Assembly: GCF_004000235.1 (NCBI RefSeq)
Contig: NZ_RCIO01000004.1
Span: 116,555 to 180,554 of the forward strand
Reading direction: 5' to 3'
Source of the DNA: Mesorhizobium sp. Z1-4
Lineage (GTDB): Bacteria; Pseudomonadota; Alphaproteobacteria; Rhizobiales; Rhizobiaceae
Length of the DNA: 64,000 nt
In this document: in pieces, positions 17,306 through 30,332 of the stretch
Position numbering within the stretch: the stretch's first letter is position 1
How the letters are laid out: each line of letters begins with the position of its first letter
The notes under the pieces: generated by a model
What the model saw: the letters and a program-made list of their open reading frames with translations, nothing else
Database searches by the model: none
What the model was told of the DNA's origin: nothing
Program-made: the position numbers and the translations under genes

Positions 17306-19414
17306 CTAGCCCGATCGCAGAAGCCGGACGGCTTCGTCCCTCCCGAACAGGTAAAGCAGGTAGCGCAACGCCTTGCCGCGCGCAGTTTCCAGTCCCGGAT
17401 CGTTGTGCAGCAGGAGCCTGGCATCGTCGCGCGCGGTCTCCAGCAGATCCGCATGGAGCTCAAGCCGGGCGACCTGAAATCCGGGCATGCCCGACTGCCT
17501 GGTGCCCAGAACCTCGCCTTCACCGCGCAACCGCAGATCTTCTTCCGCGATGACAAAGCCGTCTTCGGTGTCGCGCATCACCGACAGCCGCGCCTTGGCG
17601 ACCTCGCCGAGCGGGTTCTTGTAGAGAAGCACGCAGCTCGAGGGGCTGTCGCCACGGCCGACGCGCCCACGCAGCTGGTGCAGCTGTGCAAGCCCGAACC
17701 GCTCGGCATGCTCGATCACCATGATTGTTGCGTCCGGCACGTCGACGCCGACCTCGACGACTGTTGTCGCTACCAGAATGCGCGTATCGCCATCGCGGAA
17801 GGCCAGCATGGCTGCGTCCTTTTCCGGTCCCGGCATGCGGCCATGGACAAGGCCGACCTGACCGCGAAAAACCTTCTCAAGCGTGGCAAACCGGTCCAGC
17901 GCCGACGTCAGACCGACAACTTCGGATTCCTCCACCAGCGGGCAAATCCAGAACACCTTTTCGCCGCGCGCAATCGCCTCGCCAATGCGCGCCACGAGTT
18001 CGCCGAGCCGCTCCATCGGCATGGTGACGGTGGTAACGGGTTTGCGGCCGGCCGGCTTTTCTGTGAGGCGCGACACTTCCATGTCGCCGAATGAAGTGAG
18101 CACCAACGTACGCGGGATGGGCGTGGCGGTCATGACCAGCATGTCGGGCATCTCGCCCTTGGCGGAAATGGCAAGCCGCTGGTGGACGCCGAAACGATGC
18201 TGCTCGTCGATCACCGCAAGCCCTAGATCGCGATATTCGACCGCCTCCTGGAATAGCGCATGCGTGCCGATCACGATGTCGGCTTCGCCGGAAGCGATCC
18301 TGGCCAGAGTTGCGTTGCGTTCCTTGCCCTTGGCTCGGCCGGTGAGAAGCACGGCGGTGAGCCCGGCCTTTTCCGCCAAGGGCGCAATGGTGGCCAGATG
18401 CTGCCTGGCGAGAATTTCGGTCGGGGCCATGAGTGCCGACTGCGTGCCGGCTTCGGCGGCGCGCGCCATGGCGAGCAGCGCAACGACCGTCTTGCCCGCG
18501 CCGACATCGCCCTGAAGCAGCCGAAGCATGCGCTCCGGTTTTTCGAGGTCGGCATGGATCTCGTCGATAGCCGTGAGCTGCGAACGGGTGAGCGAATAGG
18601 GCAGGGCGTCCCGCAGCTTCTGTTCGATCCGGCCGTCGCCGGCAAGCGGCCGCCCTGACATCTTGTGCGTACGCGCACGAACGAGCCGCAGCGCAAGCTG
18701 GCCGGCGAGCAACTCGTCATAGGCAAGCCGCCGCCAGGCAGGGCCGTCGGGAAGGGCGTCGGCCGGATCTTCAGGCCGGTGAAGCGCCGCGAGCGCCGGG
18801 CGCAACGCCGGGAACGAGAGCCGCTCGAGCACTGCCTTTTCCTGCCATTCCGGCAGATCGGGCAGGCGGATCAGGGATTGCGCTATGGCCCGCGCGAGAA
18901 CCTTGGATGAGAGCCCGGCCGTGAGCGGGTAGACAGGCTCGATCAGCGGCAGGCTGGCGGCTTCCGCCGCGCTCACCATGTGGTCGGGATGAACCATTGA
19001 GGGGCGGCCGTTGAACCATTCCATGCGGCCGCTGACGACGACGTTCTCGCCGACCGGGAGTATTTTTTCCAGCCATTGCGCTCGGGCATGAAAGAATGTG
19101 AGCGCAATCTCGCCGGTCTCGTCGAACGCAAAGACCCGATAAGGCACGTTGGGCCGCCCGCGCGGCGAAGGCTGGTGCCTGTCCACGGTAAGGTCGAGCG
19201 TTACGATCGCGCCTTCTGGCGAAGCCGCAATGCCGGGCCGCTTGCGCCGGTCGATTACCGCGTGCGGCAGCACGAAAAGAAGATCGCCGACGCGCGCCTC
19301 GCGACCGCCGAGATCGGCCGGTATGACATGCTCCAGCAGATCAGCGACTTTCGGCCCGACCCCGTCGAGTGTCGTGACAGGTGCAAACAGCGGATCGAGC
19401 AGGGGCGGGCGCAT
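17306..19414 (-). CDS. recG: ATP-dependent DNA helicase RecG
   Basis: A 702-residue helicase that remodels stalled replication forks and Holliday junctions. The N-terminal wedge/OB domain includes LDGVGPKVADLLEHVIP and the fork-binding region around 60-160. Helicase motifs follow: Walker A GDVGAGKTVVALLAM, TEILARQHL, DEQHRFGVHQR, TATPIPRTL, and motif VI QLRGRVGRG. The ATG at 19414 gives the family length. The same frame stays open far upstream, but that extension is antisense to sdhE and mfd. recG is divergent from sdhE, with an 86-base gap holding both promoters. Confidence 0.96.
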   Translation of the reverse strand: MRPPLLDPLFAPVTTLDGVGPKVADLLEHVIPADLGGREARVGDLLFVLPHAVIDRRKRPGIAASPEGAIVTLDLTVDRHQPSPRGRPNVPYRVFAFDETGEIALTFFHARAQWLEKILPVGENVVVSGRMEWFNGRPSMVHPDHMVSAAEAASLPLIEPVYPLTAGLSSKVLARAIAQSLIRLPDLPEWQEKAVLERLSFPALRPALAALHRPEDPADALPDGPAWRRLAYDELLAGQLALRLVRARTHKMSGRPLAGDGRIEQKLRDALPYSLTRSQLTAIDEIHADLEKPERMLRLLQGDVGAGKTVVALLAMARAAEAGTQSALMAPTEILARQHLATIAPLAEKAGLTAVLLTGRAKGKERNATLARIASGEADIVIGTHALFQEAVEYRDLGLAVIDEQHRFGVHQRLAISAKGEMPDMLVMTATPIPRTLVLTSFGDMEVSRLTEKPAGRKPVTTVTMPMERLGELVARIGEAIARGEKVFWICPLVEESEVVGLTSALDRFATLEKVFRGQVGLVHGRMPGPEKDAAMLAFRDGDTRILVATTVVEVGVDVPDATIMVIEHAERFGLAQLHQLRGRVGRGDSPSSCVLLYKNPLGEVAKARLSVMRDTEDGFVIAEEDLRLRGEGEVLGTRQSGMPGFQVARLELHADLLETARDDARLLLHNDPGLETARGKALRYLLYLFGRDEAVRLLRSG

Positions 19415-19500
19415 GGCTGAACCATATGTCCGAAAGCGCACCGCGCAAGGCTGACAGCCACATTGTTCCACTGTATATCCGCGCTGCCGACAGGAATCCG

Positions 19501-19785
19501 ATGACCGAACTCGCCAGACAGACAGACACCGACCTCGAAACGCGCCGCCGCCGCGCACGCTTTCGCGCCTGGCATCGCGGCATGCGCGAAGCCGACCTGA
19601 TTCTGGGCCGCTTCGCCGACGAGTATATAGCGGGCATGGACGAGACGCGGATGGACGAGTTCGAAACGTTGCTGGAAGTGCCTGACGGGGACCTTCTGAA
19701 ATGGATGACCGGTGAGCAGCCGGTGCCGCCCGCATTCGATACCCGGCTGTTCCGCGATATCCGCGCGACGGCGTCCAAGCTGTAA
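19501..19785 (+). CDS. sdhE: FAD assembly factor SdhE
   Basis: A 94-residue protein of the SdhE/Sdh5 family, which helps attach FAD covalently to succinate dehydrogenase and related flavoproteins. The family signature RGxxE is seen in FRAWHRGMREADLILGRF, and the rest is the compact helical bundle with DEFETLLEVPDGDLLKWM. The start was placed at the ATG of MTELARQ; the longer frame lies over the recG promoter side. It is followed by mfd after 4 bases, so the two are very probably co-transcribed, and it is divergent from recG, an arrangement common in Rhizobiales. Confidence 0.93.
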   Translation: MTELARQTDTDLETRRRRARFRAWHRGMREADLILGRFADEYIAGMDETRMDEFETLLEVPDGDLLKWMTGEQPVPPAFDTRLFRDIRATASKL

Positions 19786-19789
19786 CAAC

Positions 19790-23290
<3,501 letters not shown>

Positions 23291-23296
23291 TCGCGG

Positions 23297-23980
23297 CTAT
23301 TGCGGTGGTTCGTCGAGCGTGCCGTCGGCCTTTGCCGCAGCGACCCGGCTGATGGCGTCAGCCAGCATCGCCGCATCCTGCGCGCCGACGACCGCATAAC
23401 GGCTTTCCAACAGAAAACACGGCACACCGGTGATGCCCATGCGCTGGGCGGTTTCGATTTCGGCCCGCACGGCCTCCCGGTCGGAATCGGTTGCAAGCAG
23501 TGTTTCGACGATCGCGGCATCCATGCCGGCCTTGCCGGCGACATCGATCAGAACCTCGTGGTCGCCGACATTACGCCCCTGTTCGAAGAACGCGCTGAAC
23601 AGTTCAGTGACCACCTCGTCCTGTCGGTTGGTTTCGGAACTCCCGGCCCAGCGGATGACGCGGTGCGCATCGAGCGTGTTGGGCGAAACCTCGATGTCGC
23701 CCAGCGCGAAGTCGATCCCGTCGTCGCGCGAGGCTTCCAGCATCTGGGCATGCGCCTGCTTCAGCCGCTCCTCACCGCCGAACTTCGCGATCATGTATTG
23801 TTTCCGGTCGAGCCCCTCGGGCGGGATCGTTGCGTCGAGCTGGTAGGGACGCCAGCGTACGGTGACGTCAACATCTGGCACCGCCGCGATGGCCCTGGCC
23901 AGCCGCTTCTTGCCAATGAAACACCACGGACAGACGACATCGGAGATGACGTCGACCGAGATGCCGGTTTTTTCGGTCAT
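23297..23980 (-). CDS. DsbA-family (FrnE-like) thiol oxidoreductase
   Basis: A 227-residue protein of the DsbA/HCCA-isomerase superfamily. It has a thioredoxin-like core with CPWC at residues 17-20 and a cis-proline loop at ITGVPCFLLESR, and lacks a signal peptide, so it acts in the cytoplasm. FrnE-type relatives act as disulfide isomerases or oxidoreductases in stress tolerance; others are 2-hydroxychromene-2-carboxylate isomerases, but the CxxC favours a redox role. A GGAG lies 7 bases before the ATG. It is 12 bases downstream of a solute-binding-protein gene in the same direction and convergent with mfd. Confidence 0.85.
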   Translation of the reverse strand: MTEKTGISVDVISDVVCPWCFIGKKRLARAIAAVPDVDVTVRWRPYQLDATIPPEGLDRKQYMIAKFGGEERLKQAHAQMLEASRDDGIDFALGDIEVSPNTLDAHRVIRWAGSSETNRQDEVVTELFSAFFEQGRNVGDHEVLIDVAGKAGMDAAIVETLLATDSDREAVRAEIETAQRMGITGVPCFLLESRYAVVGAQDAAMLADAISRVAAAKADGTLDEPPQ

Positions 23981-23992
23981 GAAGCGCTCCGT

Positions 23993-25807
23993 CTATTGAG
24001 GCGGGCGGCTGCCATCGTCCCACCATGTCGGAAACTGCTCGCCATAGATCGGCGTGTAGCCCGACTGATTGATGTTTGCCCAGTGCGCGATCCACTGGTC
24101 CGGCTGATGATAAAGCGGCACCACATAAAAGCCGCTCAAAAGAACGCGATCATAGGCGCGTACTGCAACTTCGAAATCCGCGCGGTCGCGCGCCGAGACG
24201 ATCTGTTCGATCAACGCATCGATCGCGGGGTTCTTCACGCCCGCGAAATTGTAGGTGCCGTCCTGGTCCGCGGCGCCTGAACCCCAGCGAAAGGCCTGCT
24301 CCACACCCGGCGACAGTGAGGATGTGTAATTCATCAGCATCGTGTCGAAATCATAGACGCGCTGCCGCTGAAGGAACTGCGCCGAATCCACCGAACGGAT
24401 GGTGGCCTCGATGCCAAGCTGGCCCAGCGTACGCTGCCAGGCAATCGCCAGCGGTTCGCCGCTTTTGCCGTTGAGCATGATCTCGAAAGTAAGCTGCTTG
24501 CCGTCCGGGGCCATCATCTTGCCGTCGGTGAGCGTGTAGCCGGCCTGGCGAAGGGCATCGAGCCCGTTCTTCAGGAAGGCCCGGTCGCGACCACTGCCAT
24601 CCGATTTCGGCGGCGCCCATTCGCCGGCCATGATTTCGGGCACGACCGCTTCGGGGAAGGGGGCGAGCAGCGCCTTCTCCGCATCGTCGGCCGGGCGGCC
24701 GCTGGACGAAAGCGGGGAGCCGTCGAAATAGCTTTTCGTGCGCGTGTAGGCGTCGGCGTAAAGGTTCTTGTTCGCCCATTCGAAATCGAACAGGCCGGCA
24801 ATGGCGCGCCGCACCTCACGGTCTGCGAAAACCGGCCGGCGCACATTCATCACAAAACCATACATGCCCGAAGGCGTGCCGGTCTCGAACTCGGATTGTT
24901 TGATTTTTCCTTCGGTGACGGCCGGAAAATCATAACCGCTCGCCCAGCGCAGCGGATCGGACTCGGGATAAATGTCGATGATGCCTTTCTTGAAGGCTTC
25001 GAAGATGGAGTTGGCATCACGGAAATAGTTGATGCGGATTTCGTCGTAATTGTCGAAGCCGCGCTTTGAAGGCAGGTCCTTCGCCCAATAGTCGGGGTTG
25101 CGTTTCATGATCACGACTTCGCCCGGCCGGACGCTGTCGACGACATAAGGTCCGGAGCCGGTGAGCGGCTCAAGCGAGGATTTGTCGAAATTTTCGGCGT
25201 CCGTCGCGTGCGCGGGCAGGATCGGCAGCATGGCCAGCAGCAACGGGGTCTCGCGGTCGGCCTTGTCGTTGAAGGTCAACCTCAGGCCGCGCTCACCGAC
25301 CTTCTCCATCTTGTCCACCCGGCCGATCCAGGCCTTGTAGATGGGCCGCCCCTTCTCGCTGAGCAGTTTGTAGCTGAAGATAACGTCCTCCACCGTCACC
25401 GGCTCGCCGTCGGAGAAGCGCGCATCGGCATTGAGCGTGAACTCGACGAAGGTGCGGTCGGCGTCGGTCTCGACCGATTCAGCCAGCAACGGATAAAGCG
25501 TGAAGGGCTCGTCGCGCGAGCGCAGCATCAGCGTGTCGAAGACGTTGTTTCCGAAAGCGGCATCGAACAGGCCGCGCGCGCCGTCGCCCAGCACGATGAA
25601 CGGGTTGAGGCTGTCGAAACTGCCTTGCCAGCCATAGCTGATTCGACCGCCCTTGGGTGCACCGGGATTGGCGTATGGAAAGGCCTCGAAATCCGCGGGC
25701 AGTGCCGGCTCGCCGTGCATGGCAAGCGCGTGCATGGGCTCAGACGTGGCAAACTGGGCGCTCGCCAGAAGGAACGTCGAGGCAATCACGGCAGGCAGAA
25801 TGCGCAT
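23993..25807 (-). CDS. Family 5 extracellular solute-binding protein, YejA-like
   Basis: A 604-residue exported binding protein. An N-terminal signal peptide (MRILPAVIASTFLLASAQF) is followed by the SBP family 5 fold. The HGEPALPADFEAFPYANPGA opening and GYDFPAVTEGKIKQSEFETG block resemble YejA-type binding proteins for oligopeptides or microcin C. The start at 25807 has GGAG upstream; a longer start at 25828 has none. No permease or ATPase genes are adjacent, so it is either an orphan or works with a transporter encoded elsewhere. The DsbA-like gene follows in the same transcript. Confidence 0.85.
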   Translation of the reverse strand: MRILPAVIASTFLLASAQFATSEPMHALAMHGEPALPADFEAFPYANPGAPKGGRISYGWQGSFDSLNPFIVLGDGARGLFDAAFGNNVFDTLMLRSRDEPFTLYPLLAESVETDADRTFVEFTLNADARFSDGEPVTVEDVIFSYKLLSEKGRPIYKAWIGRVDKMEKVGERGLRLTFNDKADRETPLLLAMLPILPAHATDAENFDKSSLEPLTGSGPYVVDSVRPGEVVIMKRNPDYWAKDLPSKRGFDNYDEIRINYFRDANSIFEAFKKGIIDIYPESDPLRWASGYDFPAVTEGKIKQSEFETGTPSGMYGFVMNVRRPVFADREVRRAIAGLFDFEWANKNLYADAYTRTKSYFDGSPLSSSGRPADDAEKALLAPFPEAVVPEIMAGEWAPPKSDGSGRDRAFLKNGLDALRQAGYTLTDGKMMAPDGKQLTFEIMLNGKSGEPLAIAWQRTLGQLGIEATIRSVDSAQFLQRQRVYDFDTMLMNYTSSLSPGVEQAFRWGSGAADQDGTYNFAGVKNPAIDALIEQIVSARDRADFEVAVRAYDRVLLSGFYVVPLYHQPDQWIAHWANINQSGYTPIYGEQFPTWWDDGSRPPQ

Positions 25808-26043
25808 CTGTGGGTGTTCTCCGCTCATTGGAAATGGGTATTCGAGGTGGTGTCGAAGCGCAGCTCCGTTCTTAACCGAGTATGGACGAAATCGGGCTGT
25901 GTGTCGAAATCACACTGGATTTGGCATATCGCGCGTTGTAACAGGCGCACCAAGTCATGCTGTTGCCTCATTTGGCCAACAACCAAGCGTGGAAAGAGGG
26001 TGGGCAACAGCCGCCTCCGCGTCTGACAAAGGGAAACGACACC

Positions 26044-26673
26044 ATGAAACTCCGGACGACCATCGCGAGCCGCGCAGCGGCCACAGCCATTGCCGCAGCG
26101 GCGATGCTTGCTGGCGGCATGACTGGGGCCTGGGCGCAGCAGCAGCCGCAGCTTCCGGAAGGCTGGTTCAAGGCCTGCACCAAGCAGGAAGACGTCGATA
26201 TCTGCAATGTGCAAAACATCGTCGTTGCCGAGTCCGGTCAGCTCATCACCGGCATCAGCCTGCTCGAGCTGAAGGGCAAGGTCAATCAGCGCGTCTTCCA
26301 GATCACCGTGCCTTCGGGCCGTATGGTTCAGCCAGGCATTGCAATGCAGGTCGATGGCGGCCAGGCGCGCAAGATCGACTATGCAATCTGCCTGCCGGAC
26401 CGCTGCATCGGCGAAGTCGTTCTCAGCGACGAGATCGTCAATTCCTTCAAGCGCGGTTCTTCGCTGACACTGACTTCGGTGAATTTCCAGAACCAGCCGA
26501 ACCCGATCCAGATTACGCTGGCCGGCTTCACCGATGCCTATGACGGCCCGCCACTGCAGCAGTCGGACATCGAAGACCGCCAGCGCCAGCTCGAAGAGTT
26601 CGTGAACAAGAACAATGAAGACTTCCAGCGCAAGCTGCGCGAGGAGCAGGAAAAGGCCAAGGCAGGCAACTGA
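26044..26673 (+). CDS. Invasion-associated locus B (IalB) family exported protein
   Basis: A 209-residue protein with a signal peptide cleaved after residue 31 (GGMTGAWA then QQQ) and an IalB domain. Two cysteine pairs (ACTKQEDVDIC and ICLPDRC) probably form disulfides. The last 45 residues are a charged coiled-coil-like tail (QRQLEEFVNKNNEDFQRKL). IalB was named for Bartonella erythrocyte invasion, but the family is common in free-living Rhizobiales where its role is unclear. It stands alone and is followed by a strong terminator. Confidence 0.88.
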   Translation: MKLRTTIASRAAATAIAAAAMLAGGMTGAWAQQQPQLPEGWFKACTKQEDVDICNVQNIVVAESGQLITGISLLELKGKVNQRVFQITVPSGRMVQPGIAMQVDGGQARKIDYAICLPDRCIGEVVLSDEIVNSFKRGSSLTLTSVNFQNQPNPIQITLAGFTDAYDGPPLQQSDIEDRQRQLEEFVNKNNEDFQRKLREEQEKAKAGN

Positions 26674-26695
26674 TCCTGCAGTCTGATCTGAAACG

Positions 26696-26724
26696 AAAAG
26701 GCGGGCCGCAAGCCCGCCTTTTTC
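26696..26724 (+). terminator. Rho-independent terminator after the IalB-family gene
   Basis: GGCGGGC (26700-26706) pairs with GCCCGCC (26712-26718) around a five-base loop, extended by AAAA/TTTT, and ends in a T-run. The A- and T-runs make it work in both directions, so it probably also terminates the convergent hspQ transcript. Confidence 0.88.
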
Positions 26725-26748
26725 GTGTCCGGATGAATGCCCGGTCAG

Positions 26749-27084
26749 CTAATGCTGGGCGTGCGCCTTGGGTTCGTAGCGGCCGTCGGGCGTGATCATG
26801 AAAAACTCTTTCACCTGCGGGTGGCGCACCGGGTCTCCTGAAGTGTCCTCCAGCAGGTTCTGCTCCGACACATAGGCGACATACTCGGTCTCGTCGTTCT
26901 CGGCGAGCAGATGGTAATAGGGCTGGTCACGGCGCGGCCGAACCTCGGCCGGAATGGACTCGTACCACTCCTCCGTGTTCGCGAACTCCGGATCGATATC
27001 GAAGATGATGCCGCGGAACGGGAACAGCCGGTGACGAACCACCTGTCCCAGACCAAAACGCGCGACCCTCACATTGCCGTCCAT
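26749..27084 (-). CDS. hspQ: Heat shock protein HspQ
   Basis: A 111-residue protein of the HspQ/YccV family, first described as a hemimethylated-DNA-binding protein and later as a specificity enhancer of Lon protease. The family core is GLGQVVRHRLFPFRGIIFDI, PYYHLLAEND and YVSEQNL. The start is the ATG with AGGAG 8 bases before it; a longer frame upstream begins at MRCIAPDK and lacks a signal. It is convergent with the ialB-like gene and divergent from the AEC transporter gene. Confidence 0.93.
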   Translation of the reverse strand: MDGNVRVARFGLGQVVRHRLFPFRGIIFDIDPEFANTEEWYESIPAEVRPRRDQPYYHLLAENDETEYVAYVSEQNLLEDTSGDPVRHPQVKEFFMITPDGRYEPKAHAQH

Positions 27085-27217
27085 GATAATGCTCCTTGCG
27101 CATTTATCTGGCGCAATGCAGCGCACAATTCAATAGTACCTATGCTGCATTGCGGTGGTGCGCTTGACGCCGTACGCGGACTAACGTTAGCCCGGCGGGC
27201 ATGCAACGAAGGTAACC

Positions 27218-28180
27218 ATGACGGAAATTGTCGGCCTTGTGCTCCCGTTCTTCGGGATGATTTTTCTGGGCTACGCGGTGGCGCGCATCACCAGGCAGCC
27301 GCTCGACGCACTGGGCTGGATGAACACCTTCATCATCTATGTCGCGTTGCCGGCACTGTTTTTTCAGCTGCTTTCGAAGACGCCGATCGAAAAACTGACC
27401 GAGTTCACCTTCATCTTCGGTTCGGTTTTTTCCACCTTTCTTGTCTTTGCGCTGATGTTCGTCATTTCCGTAATCGCCTCGCGCGGCGAGGTGGCACAAA
27501 GCACCGTGAAAGGGCTTGCCGCCGCATACGGCAATATCGGCTTCATGGGGCCGGGTATTGCCCTTCTGGCCTTCGGCGAAGCAGCCGCGGTTCCGGTGGC
27601 GCTGATTTTCTGCGTCGAAAACATGATGCATTTCGCCATCGCACCGATGATGATGGCGCTGGCCGGCAGCGACGACAGCCCGCCGCTTGCCGTCGCGCTC
27701 AATGTGGTCAGGAAGATCGCGCTTCACCCGTTCATCATCGCCACGGCGGTGGGCGTGAGTGCGGCCGCATTCGAAGTCCGGCCACCGCTGCCGATCGATA
27801 CCTTGCTCGACTACCTCTCACGCGCGGCGGCGCCATGTGCGCTATTCGCCATGGGCGTGACGCTCGCATTGCGGCCACTCAAACGCCTGCCGCCGGAAAT
27901 CGGCCTGATCTCTTTTCTCAAACTGTGCGTCCACCCGGCGATCTGCCTGGTTGTCATCAGCCTGGTTGGAAACTTCGATCCCGTCTGGGTCTACACGGCC
28001 GTGCTTCTGGCAGCGCTGCCGACGGCAACGAACGTCTTTGTGATCGGCCAGCAATATGGCGTGTGGGTGGAACGCGCATCGGCGACGATCCTCATCACCA
28101 CCGTGGCTTCCGTCGCAAGCGTGACCTTGCTGCTTTATGTGATCAAAGCCGGCCTGCTACCCGCCGACCTGTTCCCGTGA
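27218..28180 (+). CDS. AEC-family (auxin efflux carrier-like) transporter
   Basis: A 320-residue membrane protein with about ten transmembrane segments. It begins MTEIVGLVLPFFGMIFLGYA and has the AYGNIGFMGPGIALL segment typical of the auxin efflux carrier family, where the broken helix forms the substrate path. Bacterial members move malonate, malate or other organic acids; the substrate here is unknown. A 10-bp palindrome, CTAACGTTAG, sits 28 bases upstream of the start at 27181-27190. The gene overlaps the convergent monooxygenase gene by 24 bases. Confidence 0.87.
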   Translation: MTEIVGLVLPFFGMIFLGYAVARITRQPLDALGWMNTFIIYVALPALFFQLLSKTPIEKLTEFTFIFGSVFSTFLVFALMFVISVIASRGEVAQSTVKGLAAAYGNIGFMGPGIALLAFGEAAAVPVALIFCVENMMHFAIAPMMMALAGSDDSPPLAVALNVVRKIALHPFIIATAVGVSAAAFEVRPPLPIDTLLDYLSRAAAPCALFAMGVTLALRPLKRLPPEIGLISFLKLCVHPAICLVVISLVGNFDPVWVYTAVLLAALPTATNVFVIGQQYGVWVERASATILITTVASVASVTLLLYVIKAGLLPADLFP

Positions 28181-29368
28181 AGAACGAAAAAGCGAAGAAA
28201 AACCGCTACCTGGACGCAGTCCCTCCCGCATCGCAAGATTTCGCAGCGGACCGATTTCGCGCATTGCGGTCAGCCCTGCTGAGCGTGCGATCTGCGCCGG
28301 CAGAAAGCTGGAAAGCAGCGAGCGGTTGAGCAGGTTCACGAGGCCCGACCGTGCCGTAACGTCGCCCAGCCTGGACCGCGCATAGGCGTCAAGTGCGGCG
28401 GGCGCGCCCGGGTCGTCGCGGTGCGCCTGTGCCGCCAACGCAATATCCTCGACGTCTCGGATACCGAGATTGAGGCCCTGGGCGCCTATCGGCGGAAATA
28501 CATGCGCGGCCTCGCCAGCGAGCGCGACACGGGCGCGCGCGACCGGCGATGCGGATATCTCCGCCAGCGGATAGACCTGCCGTCCGCCTTCGATTGCGAT
28601 CTTGCCGAGCATCGACTGCATGCGCTCTTCGATCCGCAGTGCCAGTTCTTCGTTCCCGAGGGCGAGCAGTTCGCGCGCATTGTCCGGTTTGGTGACCCAC
28701 ACGAGGCTGGACCGGTCGCCAGGCAACGGTACCTGCGTAAACGGACCGTCCTCGGTGTGGAACTCGGTCGAGCAGCCCCCATGCGGCCGCTCATGCGCGA
28801 AGCTCAACACCAGCGCTGCTTGCGGCAACTCGCGCCGCCGTGCGTTGATGCCGGCAGCCTCGCGCGCCGGCGAATTGCGCCCGTCAGCCGCGACGACCAG
28901 CCGAGATCGGATCGTCGCGCCATCTTCAAGAACAGCCTGAGCATAGGAACTGTTTAAATTCCAATCAGTTACCGTCGTTTCTACACGCACTACACCAGCT
29001 TGTTCGCTCACCGCCTGCTCAAGCGCAGCATTAAGAACCACATTCGGAACGTTAAGGCCGAACCGCGTTTCGCCGATCTCGGCGGCATGGAAAGTGACCG
29101 TCGGGCTGCGTACGAGCCTGCTCGTGGCATCGATGATGCGCATCGTGCGCAGCGGCGCGGCACCGGCGAAGCTCCCGTCATCCAGCCCGAGCGTGGATAG
29201 ATATGCCAGCGACGGCGCCATGACAGCTGTGGTACGGCGGTCGTCTTTCGGGGCCGGCGGGCCGACAAGCGCCGTTACGAAACCAGCGCGCGCAAGCGCC
29301 AGTGCCGCGATCATGCCGACCGGACCGGCGCCGGCTACGAGGATCTGCGTTGATGCCGGGTGCGACAT
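28157..29368 (-). CDS. UbiH/UbiF/Coq6-type FAD-dependent monooxygenase
   Basis: A 403-residue flavin hydroxylase. The N-terminal dinucleotide site is VAGAGPVGMIAALALARAGF, the central motif is VVAADGRNSPAREAAGI (DG motif), and the C-terminal FAD site is LAGEAAHVFPPIGAQGLNLG, where most relatives have GDAAH, so Glu replaces Asp. The family hydroxylates the ubiquinone ring or related aromatic substrates. AGGAGG lies 7 bases before the ATG. It is divergent from the DUF2182 gene. Whether it is UbiH, UbiF or UbiL cannot be decided from the sequence. Confidence 0.86.
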   Translation of the reverse strand: MSHPASTQILVAGAGPVGMIAALALARAGFVTALVGPPAPKDDRRTTAVMAPSLAYLSTLGLDDGSFAGAAPLRTMRIIDATSRLVRSPTVTFHAAEIGETRFGLNVPNVVLNAALEQAVSEQAGVVRVETTVTDWNLNSSYAQAVLEDGATIRSRLVVAADGRNSPAREAAGINARRRELPQAALVLSFAHERPHGGCSTEFHTEDGPFTQVPLPGDRSSLVWVTKPDNARELLALGNEELALRIEERMQSMLGKIAIEGGRQVYPLAEISASPVARARVALAGEAAHVFPPIGAQGLNLGIRDVEDIALAAQAHRDDPGAPAALDAYARSRLGDVTARSGLVNLLNRSLLSSFLPAQIARSAGLTAMREIGPLRNLAMREGLRPGSGFSSLFRSSREQVGG

Positions 29369-29450
29369 GTGCGACCTCCTGCGTTTCGAAACCGCATATG
29401 AACACGAAGCGGCTGCTGTTCAACGTGACGAATTGGCTTAGGGTCGCCTG

Positions 29451-30314
29451 ATGGATCGGGATTTCCAGCATCTGGGTACGGGAGGCAGAACCGTTGCGAG
29501 GCTTGCAGGCGAAACCCGCACGCTTGTGCTGGGCAGTGTCTGGCTGGCGGTGGCGCTGGCCTGGCTCGTGCTCTTGTGGACGGCCGCTTCGCTGCCGCCC
29601 GCCGCGACCGGACCGGGCGGCTGGCTGATAGAACTGCTGCCGTTTCCCGAAGCGGGCGGACTGCTGGCGGCGTTCGCTCAGCTTTGTCTGTCGCCCGAAA
29701 CGGCGGCAGGCAGTTTTCCCCGCGCGGCCGCACTGGTTCTGATGTGGTTTTTGATGGCGGTGGCAACCATGCTGCCTTCGGCCGCCCCCATGATCCGCAC
29801 CTATTGCGAAATCGCCGACACGGCCGCCAGGGCAGAAAAACACGCCGTGCATCCTTGGGTTCTGGTTGCCGGCTATCTTACCGTGTGGCTGGCAGCGGCA
29901 GCGGCCTTTGCCGCGCTCACCCTCGGCATACAGGCGGTCGCGCCGGACGATCCGCGCCATGCCGGATGGGTGGCCGCGGCAGCACTTGCACTTGCCGGAG
30001 CGTGGCAATTTTCGTCACTCAAGGAAGCCTGCCTGACCAAATGCCGGGCACCTTTCTCGACCCTTTTCGGGCGCTGGTCGAACCGCGCCAGGGGCGTGTA
30101 CAGGCTGGGCATGGAACAGGGCCTGTGGTGCCTCGGCTGCTGCTGGGCACTGATGCTGGTGATGTTTGCCGTCGGCATCATGAACATCTTCTGGATGGCA
30201 TTGATCGGCCTGTTCGCAATCGTGGAAAAAACCGGCAATGGCCAGGTGATAGGCCGCATCGCTGGCACGATACTGCTTGTGTGGGCGGTAACGCTGCTTG
30301 TAATCTCGGCCTGA
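29451..30314 (+). CDS. DUF2182 membrane protein, predicted metal-binding
   Basis: A 287-residue membrane protein with about six hydrophobic segments. It carries the DUF2182 signatures: FSSLKEACLTKCRAP (Cys194, Cys198), MEQGLWCLGCCWALM (Cys227, 230, 231) and an early MLPSAAPM in a membrane segment. The paired cysteines suggest metal or haem binding in the membrane, as family annotations propose, but no activity is established. It is followed after 18 bases by a DUF1326 gene, a frequent partner, and then by the phosphatidylcholine synthase gene in the same transcript. Confidence 0.82.
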   Translation: MDRDFQHLGTGGRTVARLAGETRTLVLGSVWLAVALAWLVLLWTAASLPPAATGPGGWLIELLPFPEAGGLLAAFAQLCLSPETAAGSFPRAAALVLMWFLMAVATMLPSAAPMIRTYCEIADTAARAEKHAVHPWVLVAGYLTVWLAAAAAFAALTLGIQAVAPDDPRHAGWVAAAALALAGAWQFSSLKEACLTKCRAPFSTLFGRWSNRARGVYRLGMEQGLWCLGCCWALMLVMFAVGIMNIFWMALIGLFAIVEKTGNGQVIGRIAGTILLVWAVTLLVISA

Positions 30315-30332
30315 ACAGGGAGTGAATGACTG

